Part shown: in pieces, positions 31,653 to 43,794 of the stretch | How positions within the stretch are numbered: the first letter of the stretch is position 1 | How the letters are laid out: every line of letters starts with the position of its first letter | Origin: Periconia sp. R9002 | Taxonomy: Eukaryota; Ascomycota; Dothideomycetes; Pleosporales; Periconiaceae | DNA: 64,000 nucleotides | Direction: 5' to 3' | NCBI GenBank assembly: GCA_023627715.1 | Contig: JAMAHW010000008.1 | Location: 1-64,000, forward strand | Notes under the pieces: generated by a model | The model's input: only the letters and a program-made list of their open reading frames with translations | The model's database searches: none | What the model was told of the DNA's origin: nothing | Program-made: the position numbers and the translations under genes

Positions 31653-34600
31653 ATGGCATTCGAGTATGAGGATCAAGTTGACTGGAGCGATGACTCCCTC
31701 GCGCCTTCGCGAAATTCAGGCAGAGGCTCAAAATCTATCGAGCAAGATGAGCGACCAAGAAGTCCACCGGCTAACAACATAACTCTTGAACCGGATCAAC
31801 ACGAGCAGTGGGATCTTCCAACTGGCGAGACTCTACCAAAAGGTAAGAATGATCATCCTCATTACACAAGAACTGTGCCACTCATGTCTGCTAGTTTCTC
31901 CTCGAGGTCCCAGACTTCCTCGATTCGGCGTTACACGTTCACAGCGAGCAAGAATTGGTGTTCATTTTGACCGTCGCCAACCAACAACAGAAGACTACGC
32001 TCATTTTGCCCTGTATCAAGCCAGTCAAAAAACATACGAAGCCGTCTTTCTGAAGTCCTTCATCAGCCATGCATTGCACCCTCGTCAGGTGCAGGCATGT
32101 TTTGAAGACTCAGACGAACCAGAGCACTTGGAGCGATATTTGCAATCTGTTACGACGAACGTGAATCAGATCGTGACCAAAATGATCTGGAATGCACATT
32201 CACGTGTAGCAAACTTGCTTGCCAATGATGAGAAAGACTCTGCTTATTTTTGGGATTTCCAACGATTTGACAAACAGACCTTCCGCAACTTCACCCCAGA
32301 TAATCCCATCTTGGTAGTGCACAAACTGGAGCAATCATGGCACCGGATATCAGAACACCCACCAATGATCAGGTACTCAACCAAAGATTATCCAGTCGGA
32401 AAGAACGCTTCGCCGATTGAAGAGCTCGATGAGGTCGCCGAAACACTTTTCAGACACCGTGACCTGGACTTTAATGTAGCTACCGGGCGACCAGTCAAAC
32501 CTCCAATGAAGAAGAGCAAAACCAGTGGAGTGCGAGCAGCTGCTCTCAGAGAAGAGAGGCTCGATGATTCCCATGACGGGTGGCTTTCTACTCTGCCAAA
32601 TCTTCCTGATCCCATTGTAAACGACCATCAGAATCCCAATGCATCAGCAACTGTCCAGCGTGTTTCGAATGCCGATCAGAGTAGACATACTACCAGACTC
32701 TCTGGCTCAGATGGCAAGAATCACTCGGCTTCGGCCAAGCCTGGGCACGAAGACGGTACGTACCGGCTACCCGGTAATTGTTGATCCACTGCTAATCTCT
32801 ATAGGTGTAGATCTTGTGGCCACCGAAAGATGCAATTCGTATGTCAGCCCGGAAAAAATTTCTGTGGGATCGCAACCAAGTCCTTTGGCTAAGGAGATGA
32901 GCATAACGGACAGGTTGTCGAATGAGGGTTCCTCCAACATTCACTCCCAGGCGCCCACCGTATCTGCATTGGAAGTTTTGCCAGGATTGACTTCCCTCTT
33001 TGCAGAGCGATGTCTTGCGAGGAAAAGACTATTCCCTCGAAAAGAAACAAACGATTCACATCCTACCATCGACGTTGCTATTGCGCAAGCTGTTGCTTCT
33101 GGACTGTTAGAGCCTCCGACAGCTGAAGTTTACGAGCAGATCAAATTAGCTGCACGGATCCAACGGGCCAAGCGTAAAAGACTTGCCCAATCGCAGAACG
33201 AGCATACGGATACGAATCCATTCACATCAAACGCTGTGCTGCTATCGGGGAAAAACAACTGGCCTGGCCACCATAGTAGGGGTGCAACCCGGAACGGCAG
33301 TTCTGAGCCTGAGGATATCAATACATCTCGAAAGAAGAGACGCAAAACGACGGCGATAACTGTGGACACGTCCATCCCCCATATGAACTCAGAAGGCACG
33401 TCACCAATGCATAGCAGTTTAGCTCCGGATTCATCTTACCCGAGCGGCTCTAAAACACTCACACGCCACCAAATGTTGCCCGAACTGGCATATTTCGAGC
33501 GAAAATTTCCTGGCGAAGAATATGCATGGCTTTGCAGCAGCAAACACGCCTTGGGAAACTACTATAATTCTGGAGACAGAAAAACTTGCGCTGGTTGTAA
33601 CTGCAATCTGGACTATATGCCTTCAGCTAAAAGGATGGACTTCTATCTACCGCCTAGGACTTATCAACACCAGCCAGCACCCGAGAGGATTTGGAGGCCA
33701 AACAAAGAATCAGACAAAGAGAAGAAAAGCAAATATCTCTCACACAACAGCGTTGCTAAAGCCGCTTTCTGGAAGGCTTCTAGGTCTGGAGCAACTGACG
33801 AGGAGGCGAGGAAAATTGCTGTTGAGGCTGTAGAGGAGCACCTTAGAAAGGCAAAAGGAAAGCCCAGGTCAAAAAAACAGTCAAAACCGCCAACTCTCCA
33901 GCCTGAAACTATGCTCGTTGATAAAACCCCCCACCCGAGTGGATCGAAGACATTGGAGCACGGTCAGAATTTGCCCACTGGCGCATACTGGAAACCGAAG
34001 AAACCAGGCGAATCCTTCGCATGGCGATGTGATGTGAACCATGCCTTCGGCCGGTACTATCTTGCGGGAAGCAGAAAAGCTTGTCCAGGATGCGGCTCAA
34101 GTAAAAATGGTCGTGGTAAACACAATGAAATGGATTTTTACCTTCCCAAAGGTGTATTTGTTCATCAGAAAACCCTAGGTCTTAACGGCTATAAACCGCG
34201 TAGACCCCACGTAGTTAGAAATGGCTCAGTGAAGGGACAAACTGCACAGCAAACACACAATCAGATGTGTACAAAGAGATATTGGGATGCTATCGAAAAT
34301 GGGCAAGACCACGAGGATGCACTGGCCACAGCAATCGAGCAGACGCTTGCTGAAGTTGGAGAGCAAATCAAACCAGCGCAAACCGATACCACTCCCTCAG
34401 AAGAAACTCAGGGTAGCGAGCAAGAGATCCATACCCCAAGAGACACGCCTGGAAGCCCATCGATGTCTGATTCGGCCGTATCGATTGAAGAAGCCCAAAA
34501 TCATCGTAGGTCTAGTCCATCTGCTGTTTCACTCTCGGATGGCGAGGGAGGGTCTGATGATGAAGCGGACAAGTCCGAGGTGACTGAGGAGAACGAACAG

Positions 34601-34687
34601 CAAGATGGACGTGATCCGAATAATCATACTACGGAGGTTGTAGTTATATCGTCCGATGACGAGTCTTCGAGTAGCGACGACGAATGA
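31653..34687 (+). CDS. unknown protein with two Cys/His modules
   Basis: I do not recognise a named family. The exons are 31653-31842, 31895-32755 and 32805-34687 (977 aa), with introns of 52 and 49 nt whose phases agree. The N-terminal 60 residues are acidic and Ser-rich. Residues from about 80 to 270 look globular and helical. The C-terminal half contains two copies of a module of about 60 residues, at about 575-634 and 740-799. Both share the order LP-x-AY, PGE, AW-x-C, a HA-x-G-x-YY segment, G-x-RK-x-C-x-GC and a closing MDFYLP. The conserved Cys and His suggest a small zinc-binding fold. After each comes a similar helical stretch with an A/DEEA-type alpha-helix (TDEEARKIAVEAVEEHL and HEDALATAIEQTLAEV), so the duplicated unit is longer than the Cys module. 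The tail is acidic and Ser-rich, ending SSDDESSSSDDE. A nuclear or chromatin protein is my guess only. Confidence 0.8.
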
Positions 34688-35506
34688 AACCTTGCTGGAT
34701 TTGGTTGCTACAAGGTGTGTATGAAACTGGGACTGATTAGCCAATCGGGCAAGATTCGTTCCCTGGAGAGTAGGTGATCACGAGCGGACATTCGAGAAGG
34801 CTGATAACTTTCAGTCTGACGAGAGATTTCCCATTTCTGAAGATGGTGCTGTCATGGGGGTGGAGGGGTCAGCTATTCTTGTACCAGCTCAACATTCGGA
34901 GATTTGCGACGGTAATGTGGTACCCCCGGTCAATGCATCACGGTACTGGCTGCTGTACAGTAGATCTGCATGCTCATTTTATTTGATTCATACATATTTG
35001 CAATAATAACTCCCCTTTGTATCTTACTATAACGGGTCTTGGATGTATCTCCCTCCAACTACCGAAAAAAAATTGATTTGTCTTAAAGCTCACTATCCAA
35101 TGTGCCAGTGCTTCCAAGTCGGCTAGGGCGCAGGTGGTACCGAGGCGCAGCATTCGGACAATATTCGACGTAGCACCGTCCATAGCTGATGCGAAACCAC
35201 TAGCATCTGAGCGAGGCGATAATAATATCATAAAGTAATCCTGCGGAGATACTCAGTGATAGGAAAACTGTCAAAAGTGCCTTGCGCGCGCCCGCTTATG
35301 TCGCCGATTTTCCACTCTTGGTAGATGATGTATACCCCTCGTGCACCCTTGGTTTCCTCAGGACTCCAGCAATTTTGCTTTGTTCCAGTCACTCATTTGT
35401 TTTCTTATTGTCTTGGTCGTCTATTTGTTTTATTTTTTCCACTTTGATGATATACTGCGCCGCCTGGGACCCACTTGTGATTTTTTTTCGATTGGGTGCT
35501 TCAAGT
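34688..35506. other. intergenic region
   Basis: This stretch holds the 3' end of the twin-module gene and the promoter of the membrane-protein gene. A T-rich pyrimidine tract at about 35376-35440 is typical of the zone before fungal transcription starts. I see no gene. Confidence 0.5.
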
Positions 35507-36494
35507 ATGAGGCTTAGCTTTTTTTCGTTTGTAGCTATGGTAATGGTTGAAGGATGGGGTGTTGAAGGTATTCCAAGTAAGTGGAAGCATCTAAGGGGGC
35601 GGACACTGTCTCGAAAGTGATCGTTCTTTGTCGATCTCTGCCCTCACATTCTTCACAAGAGCTCCATATAGTCGAGAGCATGGGTCATCTTCGCTGTCAA
35701 ACACTTTGAATGTCTAGCACTCACTGACACCTCAAACAGTCAAAGAGCTTACTCAAGAGAACGAGGATCTCGCAGATCCAATTGCAATCCTCCAAAAGCG
35801 AGATGGAGGATCAAATTCTGTTGCTATGACAGCTGTCGCCGCCATCATCATCCTCATCCTCTTAGTTGTCCTTGTCATAGGGGGCATCTACTTCCTGCGC
35901 AAACATACGCGCTCCAAAGTTCGAGAAATCGAACTCAAGCCTTCAGTATCTAGGGCTGGCAATCGCGATAGTGATCCGTCCATTCGCTCTTCCACTACCA
36001 CCAGCGATGATTTCCCAAAAGAACTCGAAGCGCCAGGCATCAGTCTACAAAGAACCGGAACCGATCCTGCACCCACAGTATACGAACTCGACGCCACGCG
36101 CGATGAAGAGTCCTCAGTCGGCATGTCAAGAGACCACCTGGAAACGCTCCGCTACGAAGCAACAAGCCCATCCCCCAGCATGAACAGCGTCAACAGCACC
36201 GCGCCATTGGTGAGCGGCTCCGAGCACCACAATGCGCAACCATCTTCCACTGCGGGCCACAAGCGCAGGATCTCCAAACAGCAGCACCGTTTATCCGTGC
36301 AGACAAACAATGTGCAGTCGACGTTCCGCAGCTTGATGGTCGAGCACAGCGAAGGGTCGCCGCTTTCGGCCTCGACGGTACTGGAGCAGTTCGAGGAGCG
36401 TCAGGCCATGCGTTCGCCCGCCCTCAGATCCCCTGGTTTGAAGTCACCTCTTCGGTCACCGGGATTGTACAAGACGCCACGGAATCAGGATTGA
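35507..36494 (+). CDS. single-pass membrane protein, unknown function
   Basis: I do not recognise a family. The proposed exons are 35507-35576 and 35740-36494 (274 aa), joined by a 163-nt intron with a consensus GTAAGT donor and AACAG acceptor; the phases match. The first exon begins with a hydrophobic stretch (LSFFSFVAMVMV) that may be a signal peptide. About 25 residues follow, including a Lys-Arg pair before GGSNSVAM, and then one strong membrane segment (about residues 52-76, IIILILLVVLVIGGIYFL). A positively charged stop-transfer sequence (RKHTRSK) precedes a disordered cytosolic tail of about 190 residues. The tail ends with near-repeats of RSPxL(R/K)SP. The ATG at 35826, inside the second exon, is the fallback start if the first exon is wrong. 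Confidence 0.6.
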
Positions 36495-37227
36495 ACGACG
36501 CGCGTTGTGGAGTGACCTTCGCGATTCCTACGTGAGATGGTCATAGCTTGGTCTATTGGACTTACATCAGCGCGCTCCGCTGTGCTCCGTGCTCCGTAGA
36601 CTTCCCCATCGGGAACAGAGCCATATTGGACGGGCGTGCGATATATTATAGCACGCACGTGAGGATTTGTCGCTGATTTTTGTTCGACGACCCGCTCGGC
36701 AAAGCGGCTCTGAACATTGCGTTCTTCACCAATGGATGACTGCCTTTTTGTCAGGATTCTCCGACTTTACCTCGAAGCAGATATTCCCACGGGAGAGCAT
36801 CGTTTGGCTTTGGTATCGTGCCTGCATCAACCTTATGTAATGCAGTTTGACCGAGGGTACCGTGCGTGACATGGTGTCAACGTGGATATGATATCGTGAG
36901 AATCTTCTTGGCGGTTAGTGAGCCTTACATACAGACTTCAGTTTATGGGAGGAGGCCAAACTGAGAAGGAGCTGAGCCGCTACCTCTCCCTCAAAATGAT
37001 AGAGAGAGTTAGAGCACAATTTGTCCAATCTGGGGATGCGAAGGAACTCAAATTATTTGTAGGAAAGAGTGGAGGAAGAAACGAACTGGTCAAAAATTTA
37101 TCTCTCGGACCCAGTGTTGAAGGCATTTGTGTTTGTCCCCTACCAATTTCAAAGTATGGAGCAGTTGGAACATCAATAAAAATTACCTATATAATTTAAT
37201 ATTCGTATATACGCACTGTTGTCTAAA
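36495..37227. other. intergenic region
   Basis: I see no gene. A frame at 36918-37199 on the plus strand is not protein-like. Confidence 0.5.
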
Positions 37228-37570
37228 TCAAACACTTCCTGATACACGTTCTCTAGTCCAACCGCATCTCCTCGCATCTCCTTCCCTCTCCTGCCCCACA
37301 CCCCACAACTCCGCTTTCAACCCCTGCGACTTCTTCACCACATCACCAATCTGTACAGCCTCAAAACTTGCGTACGGCGAAAGACACAAATCAAGATGAC
37401 GCAAAATGGAATTGTCGCATAAATCACTGCCGAAAACTCTACAAGTACGCCATCTGCATCGCCGCGTCAACCGCAACAACAGTCTCAAACGTAATGCCCG
37501 GCATAGTGCTGGTCAGATTTCTAACTGTAGCAGTCAAACATGTGCGCACATGCAACGAAAGAGTCATCAT
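37228..37570 (-). pseudogene. possible frameshifted gene remnant
   Basis: From ATG 37570 a frame of 43 codons ends at TAG 37441-37439 with the protein-like segment MPGITFETVVAVDAAMQMAY. The neighbouring frame is open past that point and continues with FGSDLCDNSILRHLDLCLSP and more, to a stop at 37228. The two halves abut and would make one peptide of about 110 residues if shifted by one base. No splice signals explain the change. I do not recognise the family, so this could also be a sequencing error or chance. Confidence 0.3.
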
Positions 37571-37844
37571 GATGCTAAGAATGTAAAGGAAAGTGCACTT
37601 TGACTTGCTATCTCGCTATGCAAGGCGATCCTGGCCCAGATCTAGACGAGTGCCAGGTAGCCGATACGAAGGGGGAGCAGATAAGTCTTGCTAAAGGATT
37701 CCGGACCGGGGACGGAAAGGACCATGAAGTATTGCTTTGAAGTCACGCAAAGATTTAAATGTAACTTTTTGGAATCCTTCGATAAGGATGAAGTATGTTG
37801 TTACGATTTTTTTTGTGTCTGAGGTGATGCAGTATCGAACAAAT

Positions 37845-39494
37845 CTACAAAGGATCGGAACCCTTGGGAAGCCTCACCCTGAAGACGAGGACTTGGGTAT
37901 CCACATTGAAGCCCGAACCGTCTTTATACGGGTTCTTTCCGAAATTGATGAATCCTGTAGATTGGAAAAAGTCAGCGAGCTAGTTTGCCAGTAGATTGAT
38001 GAAGGGATTTTGAGGGGAATACTGAGGGGAGTACTCACCATTCTGCGTGACAAAGTCATTATCAGAGACCGAGATCAAGAAATACTCATCACCATCGCCC
38101 TTGCGCTCAAACTTGCCATCGACCTTGGCCAGCGCGAAACTCTCCCACTTCTCATTGAGCAGCTTCGCGTCCTGCGCACCGCCGTTGTGGGCTCCGAAGC
38201 GACCGAGCTGGTCGTTGTTGTTGTACGAGAGCCACGGGCAGTACTCGGCGGGCGTGATATCGTCATCCAATTTGCCCTTCTTGCTCGCGATCGCGCCATC
38301 GAAGTCGTCGTTCTTGTCGCCCTTGATGTTGGTCGCTTTGGAGATGTCGAAGACGTCGGCGTTGCGGTAGATGGACTCGGATGCGTCCTGGCCGTGCCCG
38401 GCTCCGGAATCGCGTGCGAGGATCAAGAATTGAGTGTCGGAGATGAAGTGGATCTCGCTTTGACCTGCGACTTTGCCTGTAGGGAGAACTGGGAGTGGGA
38501 CGACGTATTCGGAATCGTACTCGATTGTCTTGCCCTTGATTTTATACTTGAGTAGACGCGAGTACCGCCTGTCTGAAGACTTTTTGCCTCCTTCCTGGAT
38601 CGTTGCGCTTTGCAACAAGGAGTACAAGTATTCTCCCTTCGAATCGGCAGTGAGTCCCTCGAGACCTTGATTATTTCCACGGCCTGTATCCGGATCTTCA
38701 GGTATGGTCTTAACGTCTGGATTATAGACTGGAGGAGACGCAGCGTTGAAGCTTTCAGTGCCGTTTCGCATGGGGATGAGTGCGTTGGGGGGACGAATGG
38801 CATTGATCATCTTACCGCCATTGTCGAATTGGTAGATGTAAGGTCCGTATTCATCACTGATCCAGAAGGTGTCGTCTTCGCCCAGGACCAGACCTTCGGT
38901 ATCTATGGCAATACGTCGACCGCCTGTGCCGTTACCACCGAAGCCGTCACCAGTGTAGGTGACCACAGGGAGATCTGGGAAGCCTTCGTAGGATAGGTGG
39001 CCGGTTTGATCGGCGTCTAGACCTGTGGTAGGTGTACCATCGGGACCGGTGAGAAGAATTGTATCCAGATATTTCAATTGGAAATTGGGAGATGCTGGTT
39101 TGTCCAGAGTTGCAGACACGATATCCAGAGATACGCTGAACTTGTGAATGCGCGATTGCGTGTTCTGCGTGCCCTCTGTGTTCCAACCCCGATCAGGAAG
39201 GCCGTAGAGAATACCGTCGTAACCTTCGGCGTCGCCCTTCTTCTTTTTCCACGACTTCTTGTCTAGAGCAATGGCACTGCCGATGCCACCGATAGTGTCA
39301 CCAAATTTATCTCGGGCATCGCTGGGAAAGATGCCGAATCCAGCGAGCTCTTCATAGATGTACTTTTTACTATTGCACGTGGTGGTATTGACAACAGGGC
39401 CTTGATCTTTTTTGTCATCGCGCACAACAGGGTTCGCAAGTGTACTTGCCACTTGCAATAACGCAAGGAGACTGAGAGAGGAGGGGAGCAACAT
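37845..39494 (-). CDS. secreted esterase-like phytase-family protein
   Basis: This resembles the 'esterase-like activity of phytase' family: secreted proteins with a beta-propeller fold, some reported to act on phosphoesters. The exons are 39494-38039 and 37954-37845 (521 aa), with one 84-nt intron (GTGAGT donor, CTACAG acceptor). The start is the ATG directly before a signal peptide (about 1-20, SLSLLALLQVASTLA). Family-like segments include GFGIFPSDARDKFGDTIGGI, YDGILYGLPDRGWN, DDTFWISDEYGPYIY, NNQGLEGLTADSKGEYLYSL and, near the end, SVSDNDFVTQN. The last is completed across the splice by GFINFGKNPY. It is probably extracellular or cell-wall located. Its activity cannot be read from the sequence. 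Confidence 0.88.
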
Positions 39495-40670
39495 ATTTGA
39501 AGATGGAGCAAGAGAGATAATGCTCGTGTGCACACAGCCAGGCAATTGGGAAGGGGTTCAGTTGGGCATTTGTACCTAGAAATCCTCCCGGTGGCGCAAT
39601 ATCCAGCAGAGCGGGTATCGCAATGCGGACAGACCCTGCACAATTCCTACTGCAGCAGTTACGATGGTATGCATTCGCAGCCGCACATGGATTCGTATTG
39701 ACCATACAAAGTGGCAAGTCAAAGTACCTGCACTGGCTCGGCGTCAGCGAATGACGCTAAGACTGAGAACAGCATCCACTGACAAGGCTCGGAAGCCCCC
39801 GTTCCTGGGAGGCGATCTTTAACAGATGCAAATCACCATCTCAATGGCCTCGAGTGTTGAAATAGCGTCTATTAGGCGGAAATTGTCAGTGACACGAGGG
39901 GTAAGGCGAGCTTCTGAGTCGTTGGGGAATTCGACATCGCCATGTTCGCGCGGGCCAAGCGATGCCTGTTAGGGCAGGTGGCTGCCGTTCGGCCTCCACA
40001 AATAGCTCGAGATCATGGCTCTAGAACATCCACTCTCGTGCTTTTAGTTGTTGTGAGTAATGCTATTGTTATTTCTTTGCTTTTTCACTTTGCTTTTTGC
40101 TATCGCTATAGATATTGATCCTGCCTTCCACGGAGACGTCCTCGATAGAGCCTCTATGATGACAGTTGCTGGATCAAAGCTCATGAGAATGCAGAGATGG
40201 GGTAAACTAGATGGAAAGAGTCGAATACGATGGAATACGAAGTGTCATTTCGCGCTTCGCCTATAGTGTATATCTCGACCGCCGAGGTTTCGAAGCTTTA
40301 TACACTTGTAAACAAATCATACACCAAAAAATTGTTTCCCAGGTGTCTAGTTTCCTGCATCGATTCGAAATTCAGTAGACCGCCGCCCGCACGAGTACCA
40401 CCCCACGCCTAAAGGGTATCACAGCAAATCCTGGAAAATACAATACTATAATAATAGCGCCGCCCATGGGAATGAAATATGTCGCTTTTGGAGACCCATG
40501 AACAGGTTGACTGGCCCATATAGAGACTGGTGACGATGCTCCTTCCAACAAGAAGACACGCAAATAGGCACCAAGATGGTAAAGGCGTCGGCTCTGTCGG
40601 GGGTTTGTTGTACAATGGCCAAACGATTTGGCCTGGTGGAGGATCAGGTTCAAGTATGGGACTCTCCGCT
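39495..40670. other. intergenic region
   Basis: This is the promoter region of the phytase-like gene and the 3' side of the kinase-vWA gene. No open frame here has protein-like content. Confidence 0.5.
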
Positions 40671-43600
40671 TCAACCGTATTGATACTTGAGAGCTGGGGA
40701 TGATTCTTCCAAGTAGTGGGAGTTGGAAGATCCTTGGTGAGGAGACATCCTTTCCGGCGGTGATTTCCGACTTCGCACTCGGTCCCAACGAGGATCAATC
40801 GCTCCAAGAAGCATTTTATAGACATTGCCGCTCCAATGCTCTGTATCAATAAAGTCCCTAACAGAGTAAGCGAAGAAGATAAATCGTGTTGCTGTCTTAA
40901 CTTACACATTGACGCCATGCTCGCGCAGCTCATCATCCAGGACTTTTAGTCTTTTCGTACCCTCCGGACTTCTCCCAAACTGGATGAATTGTATGCCCAG
41001 TTGATGTCTATCCATACCTCGAGTGATCAGATGTTTGATGGGTTCCACTATGCCCTCTAGCCAGTCATTGCCGTCTTGCCAGACTCCGTCGGTCAACACA
41101 TATATGTTGACCCCATACTTTGTGTTTTTGCGTATGCCCAGGCGAGTGAACAGGTTTTTCGAACCTTCAGAACACAATTCTCTCAATATCTTCCCTAGAG
41201 TCAGGCCGATGTCGCACTGACCACCGAATCTGGTCCCGTTAAGTTTTGCAAGTAGTGGTGTTCGATTTTTGTTGCGAGCATTGTTTGTAGGGTTACTTGT
41301 GAAATGTATTTCTATACCGTCTGGATCTTTGTCTTTGACCAAGTATCCTAGAGCTTGGAAAGTATTTTTGACATCACGCCGGTGAGGTACCATGCTTGCT
41401 GAATCATCAAACAAGAAAATCTACCGAGGTCAGTTGAGCTTGCGAAGGGGATTTTCAGGAGACGTACCTGGTCTCTGTTGTCAAGACGCCGCAGCTCTTC
41501 AATCCCTGGCAGTGATTCACCATTTCTTCGTTTCGCCCCTTTTTCAATCCATTCGTTCACCTTCCGAATGGAAATCGTTGGCAAATTGCTAGGTGTTTCG
41601 GGTATTTCTGAGTCCAGATTTGGCGGTATCATCCGCTTGTGCAAAAACTCGACATTTCCAGATTCTGATGACTCTGGCTCTTGAAAGGTGACACCCTGGT
41701 TTCCATGGGAAGTTGTGTTGTTTTTGGTAAGCAAGCCTCCGTAGGGTTGAAGAAGAGGGTCCGAAAAATGCCGAGACTGCGACATAGCCTCCAAACTGGG
41801 TGTCTTTTTATGATTCACAGCCTGCTCTGACCATCGATCCGGATATCTCGAGTTTCGCGAGAGAGAAGGTTGAGAGCCCGTATTGTACCCCATGTTAATT
41901 TGATCTTCGGGGTAAGACCGAGTCAAAATTTTATCTCCAGGGGGCGGACGAGGACTCGAGGGAAAACTGGGGGAGCCATATCTTTGCGAAGATCCAGATT
42001 CGAAATGGAGCCCAAGCGCTTGAAGATCGGGGGGATATTCCGGTGGCATTCGTGGACTCTGGAAAGCTTTGGGATATTGTTCTTCTTGAGGGCTTCTCGG
42101 TGTCGGATTTGAATTATATCTCGCACGATGCAAAATCTTCTGGCAGTTCTTATAAATTTGCTTTGCTTCTGGACGATCTTTTTCATCCCCAAGCATGTCT
42201 TCGATAATGCCAATCATTTCCTGGACAACATGATCGTGCTGGCGACGAGATCTACGAGCCTCTCCGTGCATGTCACCTACTACTTCAAGCACTTTCTCAC
42301 TATCGTGAAAGCAACCAGAGTAAGCCGAATTGCGTAAACCTTGTATCCGATTGGTAGCTGCCTTGCGTTTTTTTCGATACTCTTCGAGGCTGTCGACGCC
42401 ACCAACAGACCAGACCGCTGCTTCACTTAGAACACAGCCCAAACTCCAGATATCTCTGGATGGTTTCGCCTCCAATACTTCGCGTTGTAGGGCAGAATTT
42501 CTTTCGTCTCGGTAACACTCAGGGGGTGCTAGACAGTCAGTATACGACAGAAAGAAAGGTTGTTGAACACATAGGGTCACGCTCCAGTGACGTTTAGGAA
42601 TAAGGCTCACTCACTGAATATTTGAGTCCCTTTGGTATCTTTTGATCCACCCTGTCCTCCCCTGGGCGCGGGAGCAAAATGACTCAATCCCCAATCAGCA
42701 AGCTTGAATGTTACGTCGAATCTTGAGTGATCTCCAGATTTTGTGAGGAGAATGTTGGTGGCCTTTATATCATTATGCATCCTTGGTAAGTCAGCATATA
42801 CATTCGAGGTGTATGAATGAGGCAGCATTATTTACCCTTGAAGAAACATGGACTTGTGATTTGGATCTGGATGTTTGTGTATGCGGGATAATGGGTTGAT
42901 GATATCCAACAAGCGTTCCCAAAACATGATGATATCTTCTTCCTTTACAGGAGGCCGATTTGAGAAGAAGAATTCTTCCAACGTGCCGCCATCGACGTAC
43001 TCCACGAGCATACTGTATGTTAGCCTGTGGACCCAGGAGCCATAGAAGCGAACAGTATTATGCAGATGCTCGTCTTCGAAGTTTATGATATTGTAGACGT
43101 TAACTTCGTTGTGATGGAGTTCGCTATTTTTGGCCCGACATGTCTTGAGAACGAAGACGTTGGTGGTAGGTCTACTGTCGGGATTCTACACCCATCTGGT
43201 CAGACAATAGCGGCAGTCGTGAAACTAAGAATTTATACGCACCAGTCGTGTTAAAAAATTATAAGCGGGGTGAACTTCAACTATGTAAGTGCTGGAATCG
43301 GGCCCCTCGTTAAGCTTCTTCCGAGACGTGAGTGGCAGTATCAGCTCTTCACGATATCTCGTATCGTTCAATAATTTTTCGCCCAGCTTCACAGCGCAAT
43401 ACTTCCACTGTCTGTCAAAGAAGTCCTTGAAGAAGGATCGGCACTCCAGTGGCCACTCCGATTCCTTGTTTTCTGCGAAGGGTAGTCGGTCGTCATTCAG
43501 CTCATCATAACGATGAAACTGCTCAATATTTTCTCCTCGGCCAATGTCAATCAGTATTGTAAAGACGAGAGAGAAATGTTGCCGAATTCTCTGCCAGCGG

Positions 43601-43794
43601 AGCGCAGAGACCTTGTAGAAGCATAACAGTTTCTTCACAACATCCTCGGAAAGGTAACGTTTCAGTGCGTCTTCGGGAACAATTAGGTGCGTTACTGTTG
43701 CGGAAGATGGTGACTGAAGGTCGATAGTCGGTACCTGGGCGGATTGAAGAAACTCTCGGAAATCGGCCAGGTCCGGGTAATGCTCGTCGTCCAT
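40671..43794 (-). CDS. protein kinase-von Willebrand A fusion protein
   Basis: Six exons were deduced: 43794-43243, 43185-42836, 42781-42615, 42528-41468, 41420-40906 and 40857-40671 (943 aa), with introns of 47-86 nt in consistent phase. An N-terminal region of about 150 residues is unrecognised. The kinase domain follows: a likely ATP-binding Lys in VFVLKT (about K198), an LVEYVDGGTLEEFF hinge, the catalytic loop HNDIKATN (D305, N310), DWG in place of DFG (330-332), and PPE in place of APE. It looks catalytically competent. A Pro/Ser-rich linker of about 230 residues leads to a C-terminal vWA domain with a complete MIDAS: DDSAS (715-719), T773 and D821 in VLTDGVW. The protein ends with WSGNVYKMLLGA and a short tail. 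It may link phosphorylation to metal-dependent partner binding. No membrane segment is seen. Confidence 0.88.
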
